Of a DNA stretch of 64,000 nt, positions 47,548 to 55,370 are shown piece by piece. The DNA is from Streptococcus pseudoporcinus LQ 940-04 (GTDB taxonomy: Bacteria; Bacillota; Bacilli; Lactobacillales; Streptococcaceae), in the NCBI RefSeq assembly GCF_000188035.1, contig NZ_AEUY02000005.1:1364001-1428000 (forward strand), read 5' to 3'. The position numbers and the translations under genes were made by a program. The notes below the pieces were generated by a model. That model saw only the letters and a list, made by a program, of their open reading frames with translations, was not told the DNA's origin and did no database searches. Within the stretch, counting starts at the first letter, position 1; each line of letters begins with the position of its first letter.

Positions 47548-48747
47548 ATGGCAACAAAAAGTAGTAAAAAATACAAAGGTGTTTATTGTGATAATAAGGG
47601 AAAGATATTTTATCAGATTGATCTTGGAATCGACCCAGTAACTGGCAAAAGGGTACAAAAGAAAGCTAGAAAAAATCAATATGGTAAAACCTTTGAAACA
47701 ATGAAAGAAGCATATGACGAATTAGTTCGTATAAAATATGAATTTGCCAACAAAGTCAGTTTAGAAAATTACAATATGACTTTTGAAAACTATATGAACA
47801 AAATTTATTTAAGAGCATATAAGCAAAAGGTTCAGTCTGTGACATATAAGACGGCTCTTCCTCATCATAAACTTTTTATTCAATATTTTGGTTTAAAGCC
47901 ATTAAAAGCAATAACTCCTAGAGATTGCGAAGCTTTTAGATTGCATATCATAGAGAATTATTCTGAAAACTATGCGAAAAATTTATGGTCAAGGTTTAAA
48001 GCTTGTATGGGTTATGCAGAAAGACTTGGCTATATTTCAAATATGCCTTGTAAAGCATTAGATAATCCTAGAGGTAAACATCCAGAAACTCCATTTTGGA
48101 CCTATGCGGAGTTTCAGACATTTATCAAATCATTTGACTTACATGATTATGAAGAATTGCAACGATTTACTGCCATCTGGTTATATTATATGACAGGTGT
48201 ACGAGTGAGCGAAGGTTTATCTTTATGTTGGGAGGATATTGATTTTGATAAAAAATTTCTAAAGGTACATACAACCTTAGAGAAAGATGAAAATGGTAAT
48301 TGGTATCGTAAAGACCAAACAAAGACTCCAGCAGGTGAACGACTTATTGAATTGGATGATATTACTATTGAAGTACTTCAAGTTTGGCGAAAAAATCAGT
48401 TTGCAAATCAAGATACAGATTTTATCATTTCAAGATTTGGAGATCCTTTTTGCAAATCAACCATTTGTCGCATCATCAAACGGAAAGCTCAACAGGTAGG
48501 AGTTCCAGTAATTACAGGAAAAGGTCTCAGACATAGCCATGCATCCTATCTAATCAATGTCTTGAAAAAAGATATTTTATATGTAGCCAGACGTATGGGA
48601 CATGCCGATAAATCAACAACTTTGAATACTTACAGTCACTGGTTTAATGCTTTAGATAAAACAGTTTCTGAAGAAATCACACAAAATATCAAAAGTGCAG
48701 GATTGGATTCAATTTTATGCCAAAATTCCTGCCAAACTTCAAATTAA
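47548..48747 (+). CDS. int: Tyrosine-family integrase of an integrative mobilizable element
   Basis: A 399-residue phage-type integrase: an AP2-like N-terminal arm-binding domain (KYKGVYCDNKGKIFYQIDLG), SAM-like core-binding domain (about residues 75-165) and catalytic domain with Arg in TGVRVSEGL (about 219), HxxR in LRHSHASYL and ARRMGHADKSTT, and the nucleophile Tyr in NTYSHW (about 361). ATG 47548 is preferred over the in-frame codon at 47536 by alignment with the conserved start. It defines the right end of the mobilisation module. The target site cannot be read with confidence. Confidence 0.93.
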   Translation: MATKSSKKYKGVYCDNKGKIFYQIDLGIDPVTGKRVQKKARKNQYGKTFETMKEAYDELVRIKYEFANKVSLENYNMTFENYMNKIYLRAYKQKVQSVTYKTALPHHKLFIQYFGLKPLKAITPRDCEAFRLHIIENYSENYAKNLWSRFKACMGYAERLGYISNMPCKALDNPRGKHPETPFWTYAEFQTFIKSFDLHDYEELQRFTAIWLYYMTGVRVSEGLSLCWEDIDFDKKFLKVHTTLEKDENGNWYRKDQTKTPAGERLIELDDITIEVLQVWRKNQFANQDTDFIISRFGDPFCKSTICRIIKRKAQQVGVPVITGKGLRHSHASYLINVLKKDILYVARRMGHADKSTTLNTYSHWFNALDKTVSEEITQNIKSAGLDSILCQNSCQTSN

Positions 48748-48765
48748 GAACTCAAACCCCTTGAT

Positions 48766-48791
48766 ATTGCACATTTAACAGGTTGTGCAAT
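48766..48791. repeat. Inverted repeat just beyond the integrase gene
   Basis: ATTGCACA (48766-48773) and TGTGCAAT (48784-48791) form an 8-bp dyad 20 bases after the integrase stop. No T-run follows, so it is more likely part of the attachment site region or an integrase-binding dyad than a terminator. Confidence 0.4.
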
Positions 48792-48906
48792 TGTTACTCT
48801 TAAATAATAGAGTGACGCAATTTGATTGCGAAAGCCTAGTTTTAAAGTCTTTACGATTATGTTAAAGCGATTAAAAAAGGGAGAATTCAATTGGATTTTC
48901 CCACAA

Positions 48907-48980
48907 ATAAAGCTGGGATAAAAGTTTTTTAGATTATAAAAAGCATAGAGTCATCGTATGATAACTCTATGCTTTTTTTG
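48907..48980 (+). repeat. Dispersed hairpin element, copy 2
   Basis: AAAGCTGGGATAAAAG leads into a 14-bp perfect stem (48938-48951 with 48964-48977) ending in a T-run, with an inner TCAT/ATGA pairing. Layout and lead-in repeat the element at 1562-1650. It lies between the integrase and the rgg region, at or near the return to chromosome. Confidence 0.6.
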
Positions 48981-49091
48981 TTTTGATTGATTTTTCTGTT
49001 CCATTAATAATTACTGAGCATCATTATTAACTCCATAGTAATCTTGGTCTGATGTTAATCTCCTCAAATCCTGTCTAGGTTTTCCGATAGT

Positions 49092-49348
49092 TAGTATAAT
49101 GAAAACAATATTTCCTATCCTTAGGATAGGTGGCAAGAAATGGAAAGAGTGTCGTGGTATCGGGGGATTGGGGAGGATGAAGACTTTATAATAATGTTCT
49201 CTGTTGCGATTTGAAGGTTATAGTCTGCTTTGAGCAGGCTGTTTATGGTGTCGTCCAAAAGTAGCATTAAAGAAGTTGTTGCGACCATGGAAGAGATAAT
49301 GCTATTAGGGCAACCGTTGAAGTTACATCAATGGTTGCCCTGTTTTTA
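49092..49348 (+). ncRNA. Candidate small RNA or peptide-encoding transcript next to rgg
   Basis: TAGTATAAT (49092-49100 region) is a good -10. About 15 bases later a perfect hairpin CCTATCC-TTA-GGATAGG (49114-49130) could cap the transcript. A 24-codon frame (ATG 49140, MERVSWYRGIGEDEDF and tail) with an AGGTGG site follows. Then come AGCATTA (49263-49269) paired with TAATGCT (49297-49303) and a 14-bp terminator (49307-49320 with 49328-49341, T-run). Promoter, internal pairing and terminator form a coherent 240-nt unit. The rest of 48748-49610 holds nothing else I can support, except a hairpin ATAGCTTC/GAAGCTAT near 49547-49573 downstream of rgg. Confidence 0.45.
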
Positions 49349-49610
49349 CAAGAGAAGAATAGATTTTTTAAAACGGCATCCGATAGAGTTAAGTTTTTCT
49401 TGAGGCAATTTCTGAAAGGTCTTTAATATTTAGCAGAAATTTGATCATTACCTCAATTAAGTATTAGGTGGTTATAAGAGGAAAGATGCTATTTGCCAAA
49501 GCGGAATATGCCATTGTGAAAAAGTCAGTTAAATGAGATAGAGATAGCTTCCGTAATGGATGAAGCTATTCTAAAAATGTATAGACTTATAGACGGTGTT
49601 AGGAGAAGAT

Positions 49611-50464
49611 CTACTTTGCCTTAACATGTTTTTTGTAGTGTTCGAGATACTGTGATTTCATTTGGGATTCTCCGAGAATTTCAAAGATTTGCATGGCTTT
49701 TTCCATTTTTTCTATCCCTTTGGATAAATGATTATTCTTAAATTCCCAATATCCCCTGGCATAAACAAAAACGGTTTGTTCGTAGTAATTTAATTCTTTA
49801 TCTAACAGTTTCTCTATTTCATTAATGAGAAAGGTACAATTATCAAATTCACTTTTATCAACACTAACGATTAAGCAATTTATTGCTAATTGTGTAACGA
49901 GTCTCTTGTTTGTTTTATTCATTGAGGAGTAGATATAATTTTTCAACATTTCTTTAGTAAGTAAAAAACAAGTATTATAATGAATCGTTCTGACACAGTT
50001 AGCTAATAGAATAATTTCGTAATAACCCCATTTTTCAATTTTAAAAAGGTAATCCGTTAACTGAAGCATTTCTTCGTCTGATGGCATAACACGGTTATCC
50101 AATGTATGTAGAATTGATTTTATCATTGTTCTTTCAAGCGGATTCAATTCATAAGGTGAAGTATTGGAAAGTAAGGCTGTAATCTTATCTTTATTTTGAG
50201 ATGAATATTGCTTACGAATATATTGCACTAAGTTAGCAAAGAGGCTGTTTTAGGGTAATCATTATCGCGAAGAATAAGAAACTCATCTAAAGAAATATGC
50301 AATTTATCTAAAATATTGATAAGTCGGATACAAGATATTTCTGACTCCCCTCGTTCGAATCGCGAAATTTGTGATTTAGAGAGATGTTCATCTGCTACAG
50401 AAGATAAACTTACTTGTTTGCCTTTACGGACTTTTCTAAGTGTTTTACCAAGTTTAGATAACAT
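49611..50464 (-). pseudogene. rgg: Rgg-family quorum-sensing regulator (Rgg2/Rgg3-like), frameshifted
   Basis: The N-terminal HTH ([41 protein letters not shown], split here by function) is followed by a stop at 50228-50230. The peptide-binding helical repeats ([48 protein letters not shown]) continue in another phase to 49611. Restoring one T to the short T-run (AAA at 50238-50240 on the + strand) joins both into a protein of about 285 residues, the usual Rgg length. Rgg2/Rgg3 proteins bind imported SHP peptides and activate or repress the shp promoter. It is divergent from shp. Rgg3, the repressor that sits by the aroE.2 operon in S. pyogenes, is the likeliest ortholog. Confidence 0.88.
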
Positions 50465-50550
50465 AATTTTTCCCACTTTCCCAACGAAATTTTTGATACT
50501 TTTTATTTAGTATACAATAAATACACAACTAAAAAAACATAAAAGGAGAA
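50464..50550 (+). promoter_or_regulatory. rgg-shp intergenic control region
   Basis: The 91-base gap between rgg and shp contains TTTCCCACTTTCCCAACGAAA (50469-50490; inner TTTC and GAAA arms), similar to the conserved Rgg-box next to shp genes as I remember it. It also has a -10-like TATACAAT (about 50511-50518) and the shp ribosome site AAAAGGAG (50541-50548). Confidence 0.55.
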
Positions 50551-50555
50551 GTGAG

Positions 50556-50627
50556 ATGAAAGAAGTATTAAAATCCGCCCCAATTCTACTAGTGATCGTA
50601 GACATTATAATTATTGCTGGAGGTTGA
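50556..50627 (+). CDS. shp: Short hydrophobic peptide (SHP) pheromone precursor
   Basis: A 23-residue peptide: a Lys/Glu start (MKEVLKSAP), a Leu/Ile/Val hydrophobic core and the C-terminal octapeptide DIIIIAGG. The S. pyogenes SHP2 and SHP3 pheromones end DILIIVGG and DIIIIVGG, so this is one substitution (Val to Ala) from SHP3. SHPs are exported, trimmed by Eep, re-imported by the Opp permease and bind Rgg. It faces rgg across a short control region and heads the biosynthetic operon. AAAGGAGAAGTGAG provides the ribosome site. It is too short for normal gene calling. Confidence 0.93.
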   Translation: MKEVLKSAPILLVIVDIIIIAGG

Positions 50628-50651
50628 AAACTTTAGACCTTCAGCAAATTT
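50616..50651 (+). terminator. Attenuator-like terminator overlapping the shp stop codon
   Basis: GCTGGAGGT (50616-50624, the last codons of shp) can pair with ACCTTCAGC (50637-50645) with one G-U; AAATTTTT follows. It could reduce read-through from shp into the operon, setting peptide and enzyme levels separately. Confidence 0.5.
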
Positions 50652-50745
50652 TTAAGGTAGTGAAAGACGTGTCAAAAATAATAGTAGCTTGTACATTATG
50701 AGAGTTATTTAATATTATTAAAAATTCAAAAAGGAGGAAGACAGG

Positions 50746-51612
50746 ATGACATATTCTGCCTTAATTGGAAATCCCGTTGAGCACTCTATATCAGACTATT
50801 TATTTGAATATCTTAATGCTAATATAGGAGGCTTGAAAGATTATAAACATCAAAAAATTCTAGTTGAGTCAGCATCGTTAGCAGATAAAATGAATAGTCT
50901 GATAAAAGATCCCCAGTGTATCGGAGTCAATATTACCTTACCCTATAAGAGAGAGGTACTGCAGTACGTAAACCATTTAGATAAATCAATCAAAGTTATT
51001 GGCTCTGTTAATAATATTTATAAAAGGGGAAGTTGTGCCACGGGGACAAATACTGATTGGAAGGGAATCTATGAGACCCTAGTTTTCTTTGGTATTAATA
51101 AATTGGAAAAATGTTGCATTTTAGGGACAGGTGGTACTTGTAGAGCTGCTATTTTCGCCCTACAACAACTAAATGTTTTGCCAGTAATAGTGTACAGAGA
51201 GCCACTCAGTGAAAATACACTATGTTTAATGGAAGATTATCCCTATTTACATTATGTGTCATATCAAGAGATGCCTAGTCAACTTACTGAAATAGATTTA
51301 ATCATAAATACGACGCCTGTTGGAATGATCACTAATGATGATCAACTGCCAATTGGTTTAGAAATGTTAGATTCTATAAATTTTCGTGATAAATCTTTTC
51401 TAGATGTCGTCTTTAACCCATTACATACTAAATTGTATAGGTATTTTAAGCATAAAGGTGCTAAAACAATTGATGGTCTATGGGTTATGATCTTTCAAGG
51501 CATTGCTGCATATTCCCTTTGGACTAATAAGAGGAATGAAGAGCACAACTTAAGTAAAGACGAGTTAGTGAGATTACATAGGTATATTGGAGGGAAACTA
51601 AAGACTAGATGA
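50746..51612 (+). CDS. Shikimate/quinate dehydrogenase-like protein (AroE.2-like)
   Basis: 288 residues with all AroE marks: substrate loop GNPVEHSIS (8-16), GVNITLPYK with catalytic Lys68, TNTDWKG with catalytic Asp104, NADP loop GTGGTCRA (127-134) and NTTPVGM. The sequence is atypical in its Cys content and C-terminus, so it is unlikely to be the housekeeping AroE. It probably reduces a shikimate-like or related keto acid for the pathway. GGAGG lies 8 bases before ATG 50746. It is the first enzyme gene after shp and overlaps the next gene by 4 bases. It matches the aroE.2 position in the S. pyogenes SHP3/Rgg3 operon. Confidence 0.88.
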   Translation: MTYSALIGNPVEHSISDYLFEYLNANIGGLKDYKHQKILVESASLADKMNSLIKDPQCIGVNITLPYKREVLQYVNHLDKSIKVIGSVNNIYKRGSCATGTNTDWKGIYETLVFFGINKLEKCCILGTGGTCRAAIFALQQLNVLPVIVYREPLSENTLCLMEDYPYLHYVSYQEMPSQLTEIDLIINTTPVGMITNDDQLPIGLEMLDSINFRDKSFLDVVFNPLHTKLYRYFKHKGAKTIDGLWVMIFQGIAAYSLWTNKRNEEHNLSKDELVRLHRYIGGKLKTR

Positions 51613-52451
51613 CTTTTAAAATTACAATAAATCTGGATGAAATTTCGGATAATCTTGAAGATTCGTTAACATTTTTAAATGACTTATCAGTGACCAGTTG
51701 TGAGCTAAGAGTAATCAATGGTAAGAATCTTATACAACTTAATGATGATGAGCTTATTCATTTAAAAGAGACATTAAGGAGATATAATATTACTCCAATT
51801 TCTATTGCAAGTCCCCTATTTAAATGGCAGATAGGCACTCATAATACTGAAGATATCATAGATTTGTATGGTGTATCTTCCACTATCACAATAGACCAAC
51901 AATGGCTATACCTTAGAAAAATAGTTTTTATAGCGCAATTGTTTGAGATTAAATATGTCAGAATTTTTGGAGGGATAGGTTGTTCAACAGAAGAGTTTTT
52001 AAAAAATGAACTTTTTTTAAATCTATTAAAAGAAGAAACACTCATTTTTTTAATTGAAAACGAGTTGGGAACATCAGTTAGTAGGGCTGAGGATTTACAA
52101 AAAATAGCAAGTTTTATAGATGACAAGTCAGTTAAGAACCTCAAAATTTGGTTTGACATAGCTAATTATTATAGACTTGATCAAAATGTTGAAGAAGCCC
52201 TTTGTCAATTTAAGGAATATATTTACTATATTCATTGTAAGAATTACCTTCCTGATGATAAGAAGGTAAGATATGTAGAGTTAGGAAAAGGCATTATTAA
52301 CTTTAAAAAAGTTATTAAAAAGATTGGTCAAAACTTTACACATTTAATTTTTAGCCTTGAAACCCACGAAAGGGAACCCTCTAAAAAAAAGGATTCTGTA
52401 AAAAATTCTTTTTTGACTTTAACTAAATATATCAATGGAGATAAAAAATGA
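51609..52451 (+). CDS. Xylose-isomerase-like TIM-barrel enzyme
   Basis: A 280-residue AP endonuclease 2/sugar phosphate isomerase-type TIM barrel. Probable metal ligands line up along the barrel: Glu in FLIENELG, Asp in IWFDIANYY, His in YIHCKNY and Glu in FSLETH. This fold includes sugar epimerases, inosose dehydratases and AsbF-type 3-dehydroshikimate dehydratases. Beside an AroE-like gene the last is tempting, but the sequence does not decide. ATGA overlap with aroE-like and 4-base overlap with the next gene show tight coupling. Confidence 0.75.
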   Translation: MTFKITINLDEISDNLEDSLTFLNDLSVTSCELRVINGKNLIQLNDDELIHLKETLRRYNITPISIASPLFKWQIGTHNTEDIIDLYGVSSTITIDQQWLYLRKIVFIAQLFEIKYVRIFGGIGCSTEEFLKNELFLNLLKEETLIFLIENELGTSVSRAEDLQKIASFIDDKSVKNLKIWFDIANYYRLDQNVEEALCQFKEYIYYIHCKNYLPDDKKVRYVELGKGIINFKKVIKKIGQNFTHLIFSLETHEREPSKKKDSVKNSFLTLTKYINGDKK

Positions 52452-53182
52452 CTTTAAGTTTAATTGAAATAGCAAATATCCCAGAAATTAAAGTAGGGGA
52501 TAGAGTGGCAGAGGTTATTGCGGAAAGTCTAATTTCTGCAAACCTTTCTATAGAAGATAGAGATATTATTTGTATTGCTTCTAAAATAGTGTCAATTGCG
52601 GAAAATAGTGTCTTATCTCTTGATCAAGTGACACCTAGTCATTTAGCAAAACAGATTAACAAAAGAATTCCTCGAAAAGATCCTAGGGTTATTGAATTAA
52701 TTTTGGAATTGGCAAACAGAGATCCCTCCTTACTAGATATAAGAGATAACTATATAGGCTGTAGATTGGCAAATGGCTTAAAACTGACAAGTGGTGGAAT
52801 AGACAAAGTATCAGATAATGAGGTGGTAATGCTACCTAAAGATTCAGATAAATCAGCAAAAAAAATTTCGGAATATCTCAGCTTAAAATTTAAGAAGCAA
52901 GTAGCAGTTATCATTTCTGATAGTGATGGCAGAGAAGATAAAAGAGGTGCAAATCAGATAGCTATTGGAATTTTTGGGATTGAACCGTTAAGAAAAACAA
53001 AAGTGATAGACATAGCTACAGGGAAATGTAAGCTTCAAGAAGAGACTTTATGTGACATGCTAGCAAGTAGTGCTGGTTTATTGATGGGGCAAAGAGGTAC
53101 TGGCATCCCTGCGGTTATTATCAGGGGCTTAGATTATGAATGGTCTGAAAACACTAGTATTAAGGAAGCATTAAATGGCTAG
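52448..53182 (+). CDS. CofE-like (F420-0:gamma-glutamyl ligase family) protein
   Basis: 244 residues aligning in pattern with CofE: DIICIASKIVSIAENSV, PSHLAKQI, RKDPRVIELIL, GGIDKVSDNE, LPKDSDKSAKKI, VAVIISDSDGREDKRGANQIAIGIFG and LLMGQRGTGIPAVIIRGL. CofE adds gamma-linked glutamates to coenzyme F420-0 using GTP. Streptococci do not make F420, and no cofC/cofD genes are nearby, so the enzyme probably forms a gamma-glutamyl amide on the pathway product. The typical TDTxGRPWRxG loop is changed to SDSDGREDKRG, which may alter the acceptor. Overlaps both neighbours. Confidence 0.85.
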   Translation: MTLSLIEIANIPEIKVGDRVAEVIAESLISANLSIEDRDIICIASKIVSIAENSVLSLDQVTPSHLAKQINKRIPRKDPRVIELILELANRDPSLLDIRDNYIGCRLANGLKLTSGGIDKVSDNEVVMLPKDSDKSAKKISEYLSLKFKKQVAVIISDSDGREDKRGANQIAIGIFGIEPLRKTKVIDIATGKCKLQEETLCDMLASSAGLLMGQRGTGIPAVIIRGLDYEWSENTSIKEALNG

Positions 53183-54161
53183 TAATCATAACTGTAAAAA
53201 TATTTTAATCATTGGATTTGGTAAAATTGGGAAAATTAAGGCCAATAAGTGGCTATCACGTGGATACAATGTTTACGTCAAAGATTTGAAATTTTCCAAC
53301 ATGAAACTTCTTAATAACAACAGTGATGTATTAGATGACTTATCACGACATTATTTTACGATTGAAATCTGTACTCCGACAAACAATCATCTTAGGGCAT
53401 TAAAAACTGTAATAAAAAAGTATCTCTATTCTTATATTAGCATTGAGAAGCCACTTTGTAATAGATTAGAAGATTTAGAAGAAATCGTTGCATTACTAAA
53501 AAAACAACCACATTTATGCAAAAACATTTTTGTCAGTGAACAATATTTCTATTCCAAAATTTTAAAAAAATTGTTACAGCTGGAGTCTTTCTCTTTCGAT
53601 CAAGCCAGAAAAATAACAATCAATTTTTCTAAAGATAGACTTAAAGATAATGAGAATGGGAGATTTTTAGATAATGGGCTATTGGGCTATGGGATAGAAA
53701 TTCCTCATATTATTGCTGTAATTTCTTATTTGGGGATTTCATTAGAGAAGTTCAAAAAAGGTATTTTTGTGAATAATCTTTATATAAAAGATCCAGACAG
53801 ACACGATTATTCCATAGAGATTTTATCATCTGTTAATCAATCAGTGATTGGAGTTATCAGTAATTTGGGAAGTTTCGCAGTAAGAGATGGAAAGATTGAA
53901 AGGGGTGATGCAAGAACAGTAAGAAGAGTTACAATTGATGACAAAACAATAATATTTGACCCACATCCTCAACTCGAAAGATACAAGAGTGAGTTAGTGA
54001 CTGGAACAAATACTTTTCAAATTCACGATGATATGATGGACACGTATATAAGTTTGTTAGAAGGAAATTCTATTCCTGAAGGTTGCTATATCAATAATGC
54101 AATTGAGATGACAAAATTATTAATGGCATTATATTCAGAATGTAACAAAATTTATTTATGA
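53175..54161 (+). CDS. Gfo/Idh/MocA-like NAD(P) oxidoreductase
   Basis: 328 residues. A Rossmann fold opens the protein (IIGFGKIGKIKANKW), followed by ICTPTNNHLRA and the EKPLCN motif typical of Gfo/Idh/MocA oxidoreductases, then a C-terminal alpha/beta domain (FLDNGLLGYGIEIPHIIAVI). The catalytic Lys of EKP is present. Such enzymes oxidise or reduce sugars, inositols or imines. The sequence is divergent, so the substrate is open. Overlaps the CofE-like gene by 8 bases; AGGTGTAAC separates it from the next gene. Confidence 0.75.
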   Translation: MASNHNCKNILIIGFGKIGKIKANKWLSRGYNVYVKDLKFSNMKLLNNNSDVLDDLSRHYFTIEICTPTNNHLRALKTVIKKYLYSYISIEKPLCNRLEDLEEIVALLKKQPHLCKNIFVSEQYFYSKILKKLLQLESFSFDQARKITINFSKDRLKDNENGRFLDNGLLGYGIEIPHIIAVISYLGISLEKFKKGIFVNNLYIKDPDRHDYSIEILSSVNQSVIGVISNLGSFAVRDGKIERGDARTVRRVTIDDKTIIFDPHPQLERYKSELVTGTNTFQIHDDMMDTYISLLEGNSIPEGCYINNAIEMTKLLMALYSECNKIYL

Positions 54162-54170
54162 GGTGTAACT

Positions 54171-55370
54171 ATGGATTTAAAAATTACAAACGGCTTTCAT
54201 GACCCAAGTCATTTATCATACGAAGTGGTTGAGCGTAAAGGATTAGGTCACCCTGATACCTTAGCAGATGGAATAGCTGAACAAATTGAAATTGATTACT
54301 CTCTTTATTGTTTAGATAAGTTCGGTGTTATTCCACATCATAATTTTGACAAGATTATTATTCGAGGGGGACACTCTATTCAAGCTCTAGGTGGAAGTGA
54401 CTTTATTGAACCCATTAAAGTGATTTTTCTAGGTAGAGCAAGTAAAGAATGCTTTGGAAGTCCTATTCCTCTATTTAAAATTCAAAAACGCGCTGCAACA
54501 AACTATTTAAATAGAATTTTGCCAAACTTAGATGTCGACAACTATGTAGAATTTGAGTCTTTGACCTCAAATTTCACTACAAAACGTAATTGGTTCTCTC
54601 CAGCTTCTATGTCAGACTTACCAGAGTATAGTGATGAACCTAAAGCGAACGATACAGCTACCATGATTAGTTATTGGCCTTTAACTATTTCTGAAGAATT
54701 AGCATTGATGATTGAAGGTTATTTTTATAAACTAAATCCTCAACAATTACCTAAGCCAAGATTTCCTCAGATGGGAGGAGATATTAAGGTAATGGTGGTG
54801 AGGAAAGCTACAAAATATTCTATTAAGATTAACTTACCATTAATCAGTAAATATTTCATGGATGATGTCGAATGTCAAACATATGCTAAAGAGCATGTCA
54901 AAAATATAAAAAAATATATTGAAGCTAAGTATAAAAATATTTTCTATACCCTATCATATCATTATTATATGACTAGTTCAGGATCTTGTATTGATTTTGG
55001 TGAAGAAGGGGCAGTTGGTCGAGGTAATAAAACTCATGGCATTATATCAAGTTTCAGGCCGAATACTATGGAAGCCCCTGCAGGTAAAAATTGTACTTAT
55101 TTTGTAGGTAAGGTGTGGGGATACCTAGCTGATACAATTGCTAAAGAAATTTATGAAACATTCAAAACACCCTGTCAAGTTATTATGCAAGCCAATACTG
55201 GTTCAAATTTGTATAATCCAACTCACTTATTTATTCAAACACAAAATGAAGTTGACTATGATAAAGTATTAGAAATTACTAACAAATACTTATCTGTAGG
55301 AGCAGAAAATACAAAAATAATTTTAAAAACCCAACACTTTTTACCTAGGACAACTGTATATGAAGAATAA
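54171..55370 (+). CDS. Archaeal-type S-adenosylmethionine synthetase (divergent)
   Basis: A 399-residue member of the archaeal MAT family, unrelated in sequence to bacterial MetK. Recognisable blocks are VERKGLGHPDTLADGIAE (20-37), HHNFDK, GGDIKVMVVRKA, GEEGAVGRGNKTHGIIS and FRPNTMEAPAGKN. Against the Methanocaldococcus enzyme as I remember it, the NDTSFGVGY block is changed to NDTATMISYW and the SQIGKPI block near the C-terminus to ANTGSNLY, so the methionine site or reaction may differ. No methyltransferase gene accompanies it. It presumably supplies SAM or an analogue to the pathway, or performs a related adenosyl/triphosphate reaction. It overlaps the next gene by 11 bases. Confidence 0.9.
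   Translation: MDLKITNGFHDPSHLSYEVVERKGLGHPDTLADGIAEQIEIDYSLYCLDKFGVIPHHNFDKIIIRGGHSIQALGGSDFIEPIKVIFLGRASKECFGSPIPLFKIQKRAATNYLNRILPNLDVDNYVEFESLTSNFTTKRNWFSPASMSDLPEYSDEPKANDTATMISYWPLTISEELALMIEGYFYKLNPQQLPKPRFPQMGGDIKVMVVRKATKYSIKINLPLISKYFMDDVECQTYAKEHVKNIKKYIEAKYKNIFYTLSYHYYMTSSGSCIDFGEEGAVGRGNKTHGIISSFRPNTMEAPAGKNCTYFVGKVWGYLADTIAKEIYETFKTPCQVIMQANTGSNLYNPTHLFIQTQNEVDYDKVLEITNKYLSVGAENTKIILKTQHFLPRTTVYEE

Noticed and set aside
48766..48791. Terminator for the integrase gene
   Set aside because: The dyad is good but is not followed by a T-run; listed as an inverted repeat instead.
50746..52451. Catecholate siderophore pathway (AroE-like plus AsbF-like dehydratase)
   Set aside because: No isochorismate or IucA/IucC-type synthetase or iron-uptake genes, and the A domain keeps the Asp for alpha-amino acids. 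It remains a weak alternative only.
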